In this document: positions 25,431 to 34,376 of the stretch, one piece after another
How positions within the stretch are numbered: position 1 is the stretch's first letter
Layout: the number at the start of each line of letters is the position of its first letter
Assembly (NCBI RefSeq): GCF_014199305.1
Contig: NZ_JACIJK010000006.1
Location: forward strand, 62,001 to 126,000
Source of the DNA: Sphingomonas aerophila
Lineage (GTDB): Bacteria; Pseudomonadota; Alphaproteobacteria; Sphingomonadales; Sphingomonadaceae
Direction: 5' to 3'
Length of the DNA stretch: 64,000 nucleotides
The notes under the pieces: model-generated
Database searches by the model: none
Told to the model about the DNA's origin: nothing
The model's input: the letters and a program-made list of their open reading frames with translations, nothing else
Translations under genes and position numbers: made by a program

Positions 25431-25446
25431 TGGCACGTTCAGTGCA
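25431..25446 (+). promoter_or_regulatory. Sigma-54 (RpoN) promoter of glnB-glnA
   Basis: TGGCACGTTCAGTGCA carries the GG at -24 and GC at -12 with the required 10-base interval and matches the TGGCAC-N5-TTGCA consensus except for one base (G in place of T in the -12 block). Predicted transcription starts near 25457, about 37 bases before the glnB start. Confidence 0.8.
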
Positions 25447-25487
25447 AGGCGCCCGGACGGGCGAGGATCTATTCGGGGTGGGGTTGA

Positions 25488-25832
<345 letters not shown>

Positions 25833-25893
25833 TACGCAATTCCGCTCCGGGTTCCCGGGCGGCGCTTGAACACCACATCGAGGACTGATTCAC

Positions 25894-27306
25894 ATGGCGA
25901 ATACGGCCGCAGACGTTCTGAAGATGATTGAGGATCAGGAGATCGAGTGGGTCGATCTGCGCTTCACCGACCCAAAGGGCAAATGGCAGCACCTGACCAT
26001 GGTCGCATCGATCCTGGGCGAGGATGAATTCACCGACGGCCTGATGTTCGACGGCTCCTCGATCGAGGGGTGGAAGGCGATCAACGAATCGGACATGACG
26101 CTGAAGCCCGATCTGGACGCGGTCTATGTGGACCCGTTCTCGGCAACGCCGATGCTGATCGTGATCTGCGACATCGTGGAGCCCTCGACTGGCGAGCTTT
26201 ACGCCCGCGATCCGCGCTCGACGGCCAAGCGCGCCGAGGCTTACCTGAAGACCACCGGAATCGGCGACACCGTGTATGTCGGCCCCGAGGCCGAGTTCTT
26301 CATGTTCGACGACGTGCGGTTCGAGAACAGCTACTCGACCAGCTACTACAAGATCGATGACGTCGAGCTGCCGGGCAACTCGGGTCGCGAATATGAGGGC
26401 GGCAACCTCGCCCATCGTCCGCGCGCCAAGGGCGGCTATTTCCCCGTCGCGCCGGTCGACTCGGCGGTCGATATCCGCGGCGAGATGGTCTCGACCATGA
26501 TCGAGATGGGCCTGCCTTGCGACAAGCACCACCATGAGGTGGCGGCCGCGCAGCATGAGCTGGGCCTGACCTTTGGCACGCTGACCACCACCGCCGATCG
26601 CATGCAGATCTACAAGTATGTCGTGCATCAGGTCGCCCATGCCTATGGCAAGACCGCGACATTCATGCCCAAGCCGATCAAGGAAGATAACGGCTCGGGG
26701 ATGCACACCCACTTCTCGATCTGGCAGGGCAAGGAGCCGCTGTTCGCCGGCAACGGCTATGCGGGCCTCAGCGATACATGCCTGTACTTCATCGGCGGCA
26801 TCATCAAGCACGCCAAGGCGCTGAACGCGTTCACCAACCCGTCCACCAACAGCTACAAGCGCCTGGTACCGGGTTACGAGGCGCCCGTGCTGCTCGCCTA
26901 TTCGTCGCGCAATCGCTCGGCGTCGTGCCGTATCCCTTATGGCACCGGTGCCAAGTCGAAGCGCGTGGAAGTGCGCTTCCCCGACGCGCTCGCCAATCCC
27001 TATCTCGCCTATGCGGCGTTGATGATGGCTGGCCTGGACGGGATCCAGAACCGGCTCCACCCGGGAGAGGCGATGGACAAGAACCTTTACGACCTGCCGC
27101 CGGCAGAGCTCGCAGAGGTTCCGACCGTGTGCGCCAGCCTGCGTGAAGCGCTGGACGCCCTTGCCGCAGATCACGACTTCCTGCTCAAGGGCGACGTGTT
27201 CTACAAGGACCAGATCGAGGCGTATATCGAACTCAAGTTCGCCGACGTCGCGCGCTGGGAAATGACGCCGAGCCCGGTCGAATACGACATGTACTATTCG
27301 GGCTGA
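25894..27306 (+). CDS. glnA: Type I glutamine synthetase
   Basis: Makes glutamine from glutamate, ammonia and ATP; dodecameric, regulated by adenylylation. The 470-residue protein has the N-terminal beta-grasp domain, [10 protein letters not shown], the ATP/metal block [25 protein letters not shown], and the adenylylation loop [10 protein letters not shown] with Tyr399. All features fit the proteobacterial GSI-beta class. It is second in the glnB-glnA operon and is followed by an 11-base-pair hairpin. Confidence 0.98.
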   Translation: MANTAADVLKMIEDQEIEWVDLRFTDPKGKWQHLTMVASILGEDEFTDGLMFDGSSIEGWKAINESDMTLKPDLDAVYVDPFSATPMLIVICDIVEPSTGELYARDPRSTAKRAEAYLKTTGIGDTVYVGPEAEFFMFDDVRFENSYSTSYYKIDDVELPGNSGREYEGGNLAHRPRAKGGYFPVAPVDSAVDIRGEMVSTMIEMGLPCDKHHHEVAAAQHELGLTFGTLTTTADRMQIYKYVVHQVAHAYGKTATFMPKPIKEDNGSGMHTHFSIWQGKEPLFAGNGYAGLSDTCLYFIGGIIKHAKALNAFTNPSTNSYKRLVPGYEAPVLLAYSSRNRSASCRIPYGTGAKSKRVEVRFPDALANPYLAYAALMMAGLDGIQNRLHPGEAMDKNLYDLPPAELAEVPTVCASLREALDALAADHDFLLKGDVFYKDQIEAYIELKFADVARWEMTPSPVEYDMYYSG

Positions 27307-27322
27307 TCGCCGGCCCTGACGA

Positions 27323-27354
27323 ACACGCCGCGGTCGTTATCGGCCGCGGCGTGT
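27323..27354. terminator. Bidirectional hairpin between glnA and SDR gene
   Basis: ACACGCCGCGG (27323-27333) pairs perfectly with CCGCGGCGTGT (27344-27354) around a 10-base loop. It lies between the convergent ends of glnA and the SDR gene. No strong T-run on either side. Confidence 0.6.
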
Positions 27355-27357
27355 CGC

Positions 27358-28323
27358 TCACCTCTTCGGCCGCTTGGCCAAGGCGAACACGCCCAAACCC
27401 GCGACGATCACGCCAGCCGCCGCAAGCCCGACGGCCCGCTGCTTGGGGCTACGCAGACCGCCATCGACCGATACCGGGCCACCGCCCGATTCGAACAGAT
27501 TGCCCGTCGTTCGCTCGTCCGGCTCCGCTCGATCGAGATACGATGCGATGAACCCGTACATCGACTTGGCCGTCAGCCCCGGCGCGAGGAAATGGCCTAG
27601 CCGGATCGCATGAGCCATTGATCCGACTACCGTGGTGGCGCGCGGGTGTTTGGCCAGCCTGACGATCGCGTCTGCCACCCGCCGCGCGTCGGCAACCGGC
27701 GGCGGCGCGGACAGCTTTCTGCCCGTCTCGTTCGCGGCATGGGCGATACCCGGCGTGTCCAGAAATGCCGGGTAGACGTCACAAACATGGATATGCGGAT
27801 GGGCGGCCAGTTCACCGCGCAGCGCTTCCGAAAAGCCCTTCAGCGCGAACTTGCTTGCGCCGTAAGCCGCCGCCCAGGGGGTGGACGCGAACCCGCCGAG
27901 CGAGATCATGTCGACCCAGATGCCCCGCTCCTGCTCGATGAACACTGGCAGCACCGCATGCGCTTCGGCCATATGGCTCAGCAGGTTGGCGCGGATCACC
28001 TGCTCGTGCTGCTCGAACGGCACCTCGTGGAAACGCCCGACCACGCCAACACCGACATTGCTCACCCACATGTCGATGCGGCCTAGCGCCTCCCGCGCGC
28101 GTGAGACCAACCGGCGCACCACCTCCGCGTCGGTAACGTCGGCAGTGATCGCCGTGACCTCCGCACCAAGTTCCCTGACCTGTGCAGCCGCCTTGTTCAG
28201 CGCCTCCTCGCCACGCGCAACGAGGACCAACTTCGCTCCTTTGCGAGCAAACGCCTCTGCCGTCGCCAGCCCGACACCGCTCGACGCGCCGGTGATCACC
28301 ACCGCCAGCTTCGTGTAATCCAT
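27358..28323 (-). CDS. SDR family oxidoreductase with C-terminal membrane segment
   Basis: A classical short-chain dehydrogenase/reductase. The NAD(P)-binding motif TGASSGVG is at residues 11-18, and the catalytic Ser141, Tyr154 and Lys158 are in SLGG and YGASK. ITADVTD supplies the adenine pocket. At 321 residues it is longer than the core fold: a ~70-residue tail ends in a hydrophobic helix AVGLAAAGVIVAGLGVFAL followed by AKRPKR, suggesting anchoring in the inner membrane. ATG 28323 follows GGAGAAG. It is divergent from the SplB-like gene, 67 bases apart. Substrate unknown. Confidence 0.88.
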   Translation of the reverse strand: MDYTKLAVVITGASSGVGLATAEAFARKGAKLVLVARGEEALNKAAAQVRELGAEVTAITADVTDAEVVRRLVSRAREALGRIDMWVSNVGVGVVGRFHEVPFEQHEQVIRANLLSHMAEAHAVLPVFIEQERGIWVDMISLGGFASTPWAAAYGASKFALKGFSEALRGELAAHPHIHVCDVYPAFLDTPGIAHAANETGRKLSAPPPVADARRVADAIVRLAKHPRATTVVGSMAHAIRLGHFLAPGLTAKSMYGFIASYLDRAEPDERTTGNLFESGGGPVSVDGGLRSPKQRAVGLAAAGVIVAGLGVFALAKRPKR

Positions 28324-28390
28324 GCCAACTTCTCCGCAGATGCTCGACGCCGAACGGGCAACGGCGGCCGTTGATCCGCGTTGAGCACAG

Positions 28391-29473
28391 ATGGCGACCG
28401 CTGCCCCCCTGTCCTCCGCGCGTGCCTGGCAGCCCCGGCGGCTGCTCGCGACGCCGTCTGCGCTCGGCTGGGACCACGGTCGCCAGGTCGCCGAGCGCGT
28501 TGCTGCGCTGGGCATCGAGGTGGTCGAGCTGCCGTCCGACCGCATCAAGCTCGACCTGCCCGATGATCCACGCCGCGCCTATGCCGAAGCGAAGAACACG
28601 CTGGCGCTGGTTGTCGCCAGCCCCGCCAAGCGCCGCCTGCAGCCGATCGCGCCATCCGCCGACTGGCGCGTCGACCTGGCGGAAGGGTGCCCCGCGCATT
28701 GCAGCTACTGCTACCTCGCGGGTTCGCTGAAGGGCCCGCCGATCACCCGCGTCTACGCCAATTTGCCCGAGATCATGGAGGAACTGCCCCGCCACCTGGG
28801 CCAGGGCAAGGTCACGTCACGCTCGCGCGCGCGCGCGCATGAAGGCACAACCTATGAGGCATCATGCTACACCGACCCGCTGGCGCTGGAGCACCTGACC
28901 GGATCGTTGTCGGCACTGATCGGCTATATGGGTGACTGGGACGCGGATGCGCAGCTGCGTTTCACCACCAAGTTCGCCGACGTGTCACCTCTGCTCGGCC
29001 TCCGTCATGGCGGGCGGGTGCGAATGCGGGCTTCGATCAATCCACCCAGGTTCGCGCGCTTCGAAGGGGGCACGTCGCGTGTCGCGGACCGGCTGCGTGC
29101 CCTTCGGCGCATGGCGGATGCGGGCTACAAGGTCGGCCTGACGATCGCGCCGATCATCGCGGCAGGGGGGTGGGAAGTGGCCTATGCCGGTCTGATCGCC
29201 GATGCTGCGGCGGCGCTTAACGATGTTCCTGACCTGGATTTGACGGTGGAGCTGATCACCCATCGCTTCACGCCGGGGTCAAAGGCGGTACTGGACAGCT
29301 GGTATCCGGGATCCTCCCTGGAGATGGACCCGGCCGCCCGCTCGGAAAAGCGCACCAAGTTCGGCTCGATCAAGCATGTGTATGACGCGAACACGATGAA
29401 GGCGCTTCGCAGCTTCTTCGAACAGGAGATTTCGCGCGCCCTGCCCGACGCCCGCATCCTGTACTGGACCTAG
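28391..29473 (+). CDS. Spore photoproduct lyase-like radical SAM protein
   Basis: A radical SAM enzyme related to SplB, which in spore-formers repairs the UV lesion 5-thyminyl-5,6-dihydrothymine. The 360-residue protein has the CX3CX2C cluster motif GCPAHCSYCYL (Cys100, Cys104, Cys107), and EASCYTDPLALEHLTGSL supplies Cys159, the position of the H-atom-donating cysteine in SplB. FTTKFADV and VRMRASINP are further family phrases. Because this organism is not a spore former, the substrate may be another lesion. The four-base overlap with the convergent quinone oxidoreductase gene leaves no room for a terminator. Confidence 0.85.
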   Translation: MATAAPLSSARAWQPRRLLATPSALGWDHGRQVAERVAALGIEVVELPSDRIKLDLPDDPRRAYAEAKNTLALVVASPAKRRLQPIAPSADWRVDLAEGCPAHCSYCYLAGSLKGPPITRVYANLPEIMEELPRHLGQGKVTSRSRARAHEGTTYEASCYTDPLALEHLTGSLSALIGYMGDWDADAQLRFTTKFADVSPLLGLRHGGRVRMRASINPPRFARFEGGTSRVADRLRALRRMADAGYKVGLTIAPIIAAGGWEVAYAGLIADAAAALNDVPDLDLTVELITHRFTPGSKAVLDSWYPGSSLEMDPAARSEKRTKFGSIKHVYDANTMKALRSFFEQEISRALPDARILYWT

Positions 29474-30444
29474 GGTAGCAGAACCGTGCTGCCCCGGGTT
29501 TCGCCAGCCTCCAGCGCGCGATGGGCTTCCGCCGAGTCCTCCAGCGCAAAGGTCTGGCCGATCTCCGGCCGGATCGCACCTGATCGAAGCATCTCCCACA
29601 ACCGCTCGACGCCAGCGGTCCGTTCCTCCGGAGTGACATAGAAGTCGAACAGCGTCGGCCGGGTCACGAACAGAGAGCCATGCTGACTGAGCGTGCCGAG
29701 CGATACGCCAGTGACGGGCCCCCCAGCATTGCCATAGCTGACGATCAGGCCACGCCGGGCCGCCGCGCCAAGGCTCGCCTCCCAGCTCGCGGCTCCGACC
29801 CCGTCGAGGATGACAGGCGCCCCCGCACCGTCGGTGATCTCCCGAACGCGAGCGGCAACATCCTCGGCACGATGATCAATGGCATGGTATGCGCCGGCGG
29901 CAAGCACCCCAGCGCACTTGTCCGCGCCGCCGGCGACGCCGATCACCACCGCATCGATTGCTCGCAGCCAGCCGACAAGCAAGTGTCCGACACCCCCGGC
30001 AGCGGCCCAGACCAGCACCGCCTGGCCCGGCTGAACCCGTGCGCAGCGCTCCACCAGGAACTCCGCGGTGCAGCCTTTCAGCAGGATGGCCGCCGCGGTC
30101 CGGTCGTCTATGTCGTCGGGCAAGGCGATCGCCTGCGCCGCGGCCATGTTGCGCTCGGTCGAATAAGCCCCGCGCGCCGGACCGAAAGTGCCGATACGGG
30201 TTCCGGGCGAAAGGTGGGTGACACCCTCCCCCACTGCCTCGACCACTCCGGCCGCCTCGCCACCCAGCCGGGCAGGCAGCTCGATCGGGTAGATGCCCCG
30301 CCGGTGATAGGTGTCGATGTAGTTCAGGCCGACGGCCGTATGCCGCACACGTATTTGGCCGGGCCCGGGCGCCGCCAGGTCTTCGTCATGCCATCGGATC
30401 TCCTCTGGGCCGCCGGTACGATCGATCCGTGCGTAGCGAGCCAT
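29470..30444 (-). CDS. NADPH:quinone oxidoreductase, MDR family
   Basis: A zinc-independent medium-chain reductase of 324 residues, closest in phrasing to the QorA group. The GLNYIDTYHRRGIYP segment and [15 protein letters not shown] are diagnostic, and the Rossmann motif is VLVWAAAGGVGHLLVGW. No catalytic zinc cysteines. ATG 30444 follows GGGGGA by seven bases; an earlier in-frame start adds unrelated residues. Cytoplasmic; probably one-electron-safe reduction of quinones with NADPH. It overlaps the 3' end of the SplB-like gene by four bases. Confidence 0.9.
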   Translation of the reverse strand: MARYARIDRTGGPEEIRWHDEDLAAPGPGQIRVRHTAVGLNYIDTYHRRGIYPIELPARLGGEAAGVVEAVGEGVTHLSPGTRIGTFGPARGAYSTERNMAAAQAIALPDDIDDRTAAAILLKGCTAEFLVERCARVQPGQAVLVWAAAGGVGHLLVGWLRAIDAVVIGVAGGADKCAGVLAAGAYHAIDHRAEDVAARVREITDGAGAPVILDGVGAASWEASLGAAARRGLIVSYGNAGGPVTGVSLGTLSQHGSLFVTRPTLFDFYVTPEERTAGVERLWEMLRSGAIRPEIGQTFALEDSAEAHRALEAGETRGSTVLLP

Positions 30445-30547
30445 GAGGGTCCCCCGATGTTGCATTTTCGTCGTTCGAAACTGCTGGCCGTGCCGGAGAA
30501 CCGGCACGACCAGAGAGCATTAGGCAGAGTGCATCAGCCAGAATGCA

Positions 30548-30871
30548 TCAGGCGAGCGCGCCTTCCAGCCACGCCTTGATACGGCCCTTGGGCTCAGCGC
30601 CGACCTTGGTCGCGGCAGGAGCGCCGGCCTTGAAGAGGATCATCGTCGGGATGCCGCGCACGCCATAATTGCCGGGCGCGTCGGGGTTCTCGTCGATGTT
30701 GATCTTGGCGATCGTGACCTGCTCACCAAGCTCTTCGGACAGCTCTTCCAGGCTCGGCCCGATCATCTTGCACGGCCCGCACCACTCGGCCCAGAAGTCG
30801 ACCAGGACGGGCTTGTCGGACTGCAGCACGTCGGTCTGGAAGCTGGCGTCGGTGATCTGCTTGGTAGCCAT
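30548..30871 (-). CDS. trxA: Thioredoxin 1
   Basis: General cytosolic protein-disulfide reductase. The 107-residue protein has the DFWAEWCGPCKMIGP active site (Cys31, Cys34), VAKINIDENP-like strand (TIAKINIDENPDAPGNYGVRGIPT) containing the cis-proline, and the KAGAPAATKVGAEPKGRIKAWLE tail. ATG 30871 follows AAGGAGA by about five bases. It lies just downstream (61 bases) of addA on the same strand, at the end of the divL-addA gene series. Confidence 0.96.
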   Translation of the reverse strand: MATKQITDASFQTDVLQSDKPVLVDFWAEWCGPCKMIGPSLEELSEELGEQVTIAKINIDENPDAPGNYGVRGIPTMILFKAGAPAATKVGAEPKGRIKAWLEGALA

Positions 30872-30932
30872 GAGTATCTCCTTGTTTCCTGCCATCTAGG
30901 GAGGCGGCACGGTCCGCTCAACGGGCAGATGC

Positions 30933-33900
30933 CTAGCTTTGCTCCGCGGCCGGCAAGCCGGGCTTGTGTCGGTCAAGCAGTTCGGGCGGCAACACCAACA
31001 GGCTTGGGCCAGACGTATACAGCAGGGCCGCCTCTACCCGCCGGTCGGGAAAGATGACGCGGAGCGCGGCGGCATAGGCCGCCATCTGCCGCAGGTGATA
31101 GTCGGGCACCTCCGCCACCGCTGCCGGGGCGCGCCGCCCGGTCTTGTAGTCGACCAGCATGATGCGGTCCGCCCCAACGAGCAGCCGGTCAACCGTTCCC
31201 GCCACCACCAATCCGTCGGGAAGCGTCGCGGTGATCGGCGCCTCGGTCAAGGCGTCGCCATCGAACAGCGCGGCAAAGCGCGGCTCGGCCAGGATGTCCA
31301 GCACCGGGGCTGCCAAGGCGCGACGCTCGGCCGCATCCTCGATTCCACCCGCCCGCGCCAGCCATCGATCGGCCGCATCGGCGCGAGCCGCGGGAGCGAC
31401 GGCGGGCAACCGCTCGAACAGTGCATGGAGCAGCCGGCCACGCTCCGCCGCTTCGCGCATCGCGGGGCCGGGCGGCGGGTCCGCCACTCGATCCTCGCCC
31501 AGGGCGGATGGCGCAAGCGGGCGTGACGGGCGCGACTCCTCCGGCGCGGGGCGGCGCGCCCAGTCCGGCAGCTCGACGGGTGGCGCCAGCTGCGGGGCCG
31601 CAGCCTTGCGACGCGGCCGGGTAGGCTCTGGGGCGCGCCCGCGAAAGACCCGCTCGCCCTCGCCCGCTGGCACGCCGAGCGCGGTGAGCGCGCGATCCGC
31701 GGCGGCATACCAGCTCTGCTCTGGCGGGACGCCCTTCGCCCGCGGACCCAGCGCTCCGGCAATCACCAGCCGCTCCTCCGCGCGCGTTGCTGCGACGTAG
31801 AACAGGCGCCAATGCTCTTCCAGTTCGCGCGTGTCCGACGCGGTCAGCGCGGCATCCAGCGGCCCGCCACGCTCGCCCGAACGCGGACGGAACACGGGAA
31901 TGGCCGGAGTCTCCTCGTCAGGCGACCAGCGCAAAATGGAACGGGGCGCGGCGGCCGGGTCAGCGGTCGCATCCGCCAGGATCACCAGCGGTGCCTGCAA
32001 GCCCTTCGCCCCGTGCGCCGTCATCACTCGAACCGCATCGAGTGGCGCGGACGGGTCGCGCACGATCTCCACGTCGCCGCGGTCGAACCAGTCCAGAAAT
32101 CGTTGCAGCGAGGGCGTCGTCGTCGTCTCGAACGCGAGCGCGGCACCCAGCAGCTCCTCGATTGGGTCGCGCGCTTCCGCGCCCAGTCGGCGCAGCAGCT
32201 TGCGGCGCCCGTCGAGCTCGCCCGACAGCATCTCCTCCAGGAACTGATAGGGCGTCGTGAAGTCCGCTCGCGCCAGGATCGTCGTCAGCGGCGCCAGGCG
32301 GGCAGCAGGCTGGGTGCGGCGCAGATGCCGCCACAAGCTGCCATTCTCTCGCGGAGCGGCGGCCATCAGCTCGTCCTGCGTCCAGCCGACCAATGGGGAG
32401 ACGAGCAGGCTCGCCAACGACAGGTCATCATCGGGCTGCAACGCAAAGCGAATGGCGGCAAGCAAATCCTGCACCGCCAATGGCGCGTTCAGCCGAAGGC
32501 GGTCGACACCCGCCACCGGTACGCCCTCCGCGTACAGCCGCGCGACGAGCAGCGATGCGAGGTCGCCGCGCCGCTTCACCAGGATCATCACGTCCTCGGG
32601 CCGGAGCGGGCGGCCCTTGGCCTCCAGCATCAGCCCGTCGTGCAGCCAGCGGCTGATCGTGGCGGCGATGTCGGTCGCCAGCCGGCGGGTGGCGTCGCTG
32701 ATCCAACCTTCTTCGTCCTCGTCGCCATCGGGAGGGCCAGCGACGGATGCGGGCCACAGCAACACCTCGCCCGGCCCCGGAACCTCGCTGGCGTGCCGCT
32801 CGGCCGCGCCGGTGCCCAGGCCCGGTTCGCCGATCGCCTCCACCGCGGCATCGACGAACTCCAGCACCGGGCGGGTCGATCGGAACGAACTGGTCAGCGC
32901 CAGCTGGTGCATCGGCAGGCCGGTTTCCTCAATCGGCCAACCCTCCGCCCCGGAAAGCGCCTCCGCACGCGCCCGGAAGTACATCTCCGCCGCTTCAAAG
33001 GTCCGTGGGTCGGTGCCCTGAAATCCGAAGATCGCCTGTTTGAAGTCGCCCACGGTGAACAGCGTGCGGGTCCAGGGTGCATGGACGCCGCGGCCGACAA
33101 AGAACTCGTCCACCAACGCGCGCACGATGGTCCATTGCGCGACGTTGGTGTCCTGCGCTTCATCGATCAGTACGTGCTCGGTGCGCTGGTCGAGCTTGTA
33201 GCGGATCCACTCGCCGATTCCGTCCTGCTGCAACAGGCGAACGGCGGTCTGGATCAGGTCGTCGAAATCGACGGCACCGACCCGCCGCTTCGCCAGTAAA
33301 TAGGCCCGCGCATAGTCGCGCCCGACATCCAGGCCCTGCGCCAGCAGGTCGGCATAAGCGGCTCGCGTTGCCAAAGACAGCAGCGCGGAACACCGGCCAT
33401 GCAGCTCCGTCGCTTGCGCGGCGTAATCAGCGTCCGCCGGCGCCTGCCCCTTGGCAAAGGAGCGCAGGTCGCCATCCGCCTTGGCCCAGACGGAATGAAG
33501 CTGGGCGAGGTTGGTGGCGCGCGCCGCCTGATCACCTGCCAGCCAGCTATCGATCGCCTCTGCGCGCACGACCCCGCTCTTGGTCGCCCAGGCGCGATTG
33601 GCGGCGGCAATGTCGCGGATCGCGTCGATGTCGAGCGCCTCGCACCCGCTCGCGATCGCCTCCGCAATGTCGCCGGCTGGTAGGTCGAGCGCGCGCCGGA
33701 GCCAGGGCTGGATGCCGGCGGGCAGCGCGTTCAGCGCCTCCAGGGATCGGGCGCAGGCCGCCAGGAACGCCTCCGCCCCGCCCTCTCCCAAGCGAAGCGA
33801 CAGCGCGCCAATCGCGTCGATGGGGGCCTGCCGCCCTTCACGCTCGGCATCGGCGAGCATGCCGGCCAGCGCCTCTCGCTGCAGCACCGCTTCTTCACGC

Positions 33901-34376
33901 GGCTCCAACGGCCGAAAGCCGGGCGCCAGGCCCGCCTCGACCGGGAATGCGGCCAGCAACGACTGGCAGAAGCCGTGGATGGTCCCGATCCGGATGCCGC
34001 CACCCGGCGCGTCGAGCACGCTGGCAAACAGAGTCCGGGCGCGCCTGCGCAGCTGCTCGCTCGGCTCCTCGCCCAACGCATGAAGATCGCGCGACAAAGC
34101 CGTGTCGGGCGCCCGTACCCAGGCGGCCAGCCGGTTGCCGATCCGGGTCGCCATCTCGGCCGCGCCTGCCTTGGTGAAGGTGAGGCACAGGATCGCGTCC
34201 GGCGCGACCCCCCGCAGCAACAGCCGGAACACCCGCGCGGCCAGCACTTGCGTCTTGCCCGTTCCGGCCGAGGCCGACAGCCAGACATGGGCTTCCGGCG
34301 CCGACGCATCCGCCTGATCGCGGGTCAATGGCGGCAGCGGTCGGAGCTGAGCGACGGGCGAACTACTCACGGCCAT
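30933..34376 (-). CDS. addA: Double-strand break repair helicase-nuclease AddA
   Basis: The UvrD-like subunit of the AddAB complex, which resects double-strand breaks and loads RecA. The 1,147-residue protein has Walker A SASAGTGKT (Lys41), the Walker B helicase block VLIDEAQDTN, motif V-type MTAHGAKGLQAPLVIL, and a C-terminal nuclease domain with the MLVDYKTGRR catalytic lysine region. It is encoded directly after addB, overlapping it by 14 bases. The pair replaces RecBCD in alphaproteobacteria. Confidence 0.96.
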   Translation of the reverse strand: MAVSSSPVAQLRPLPPLTRDQADASAPEAHVWLSASAGTGKTQVLAARVFRLLLRGVAPDAILCLTFTKAGAAEMATRIGNRLAAWVRAPDTALSRDLHALGEEPSEQLRRRARTLFASVLDAPGGGIRIGTIHGFCQSLLAAFPVEAGLAPGFRPLEPREEAVLQREALAGMLADAEREGRQAPIDAIGALSLRLGEGGAEAFLAACARSLEALNALPAGIQPWLRRALDLPAGDIAEAIASGCEALDIDAIRDIAAANRAWATKSGVVRAEAIDSWLAGDQAARATNLAQLHSVWAKADGDLRSFAKGQAPADADYAAQATELHGRCSALLSLATRAAYADLLAQGLDVGRDYARAYLLAKRRVGAVDFDDLIQTAVRLLQQDGIGEWIRYKLDQRTEHVLIDEAQDTNVAQWTIVRALVDEFFVGRGVHAPWTRTLFTVGDFKQAIFGFQGTDPRTFEAAEMYFRARAEALSGAEGWPIEETGLPMHQLALTSSFRSTRPVLEFVDAAVEAIGEPGLGTGAAERHASEVPGPGEVLLWPASVAGPPDGDEDEEGWISDATRRLATDIAATISRWLHDGLMLEAKGRPLRPEDVMILVKRRGDLASLLVARLYAEGVPVAGVDRLRLNAPLAVQDLLAAIRFALQPDDDLSLASLLVSPLVGWTQDELMAAAPRENGSLWRHLRRTQPAARLAPLTTILARADFTTPYQFLEEMLSGELDGRRKLLRRLGAEARDPIEELLGAALAFETTTTPSLQRFLDWFDRGDVEIVRDPSAPLDAVRVMTAHGAKGLQAPLVILADATADPAAAPRSILRWSPDEETPAIPVFRPRSGERGGPLDAALTASDTRELEEHWRLFYVAATRAEERLVIAGALGPRAKGVPPEQSWYAAADRALTALGVPAGEGERVFRGRAPEPTRPRRKAAAPQLAPPVELPDWARRPAPEESRPSRPLAPSALGEDRVADPPPGPAMREAAERGRLLHALFERLPAVAPAARADAADRWLARAGGIEDAAERRALAAPVLDILAEPRFAALFDGDALTEAPITATLPDGLVVAGTVDRLLVGADRIMLVDYKTGRRAPAAVAEVPDYHLRQMAAYAAALRVIFPDRRVEAALLYTSGPSLLVLPPELLDRHKPGLPAAEQS

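Noticed and set aside
25092..25487. 131-codon frame upstream of glnB
   Set aside because: No ribosome site, compositionally odd (His/Arg/Pro-rich), and it runs through the repeat, NtrC site and sigma-54 promoter.
28825..28850. Alternating CG run as a simple-sequence repeat or Z-DNA element
   Set aside because: It lies inside the SplB-like gene and is explained by Arg-Ala codons in a basic loop.
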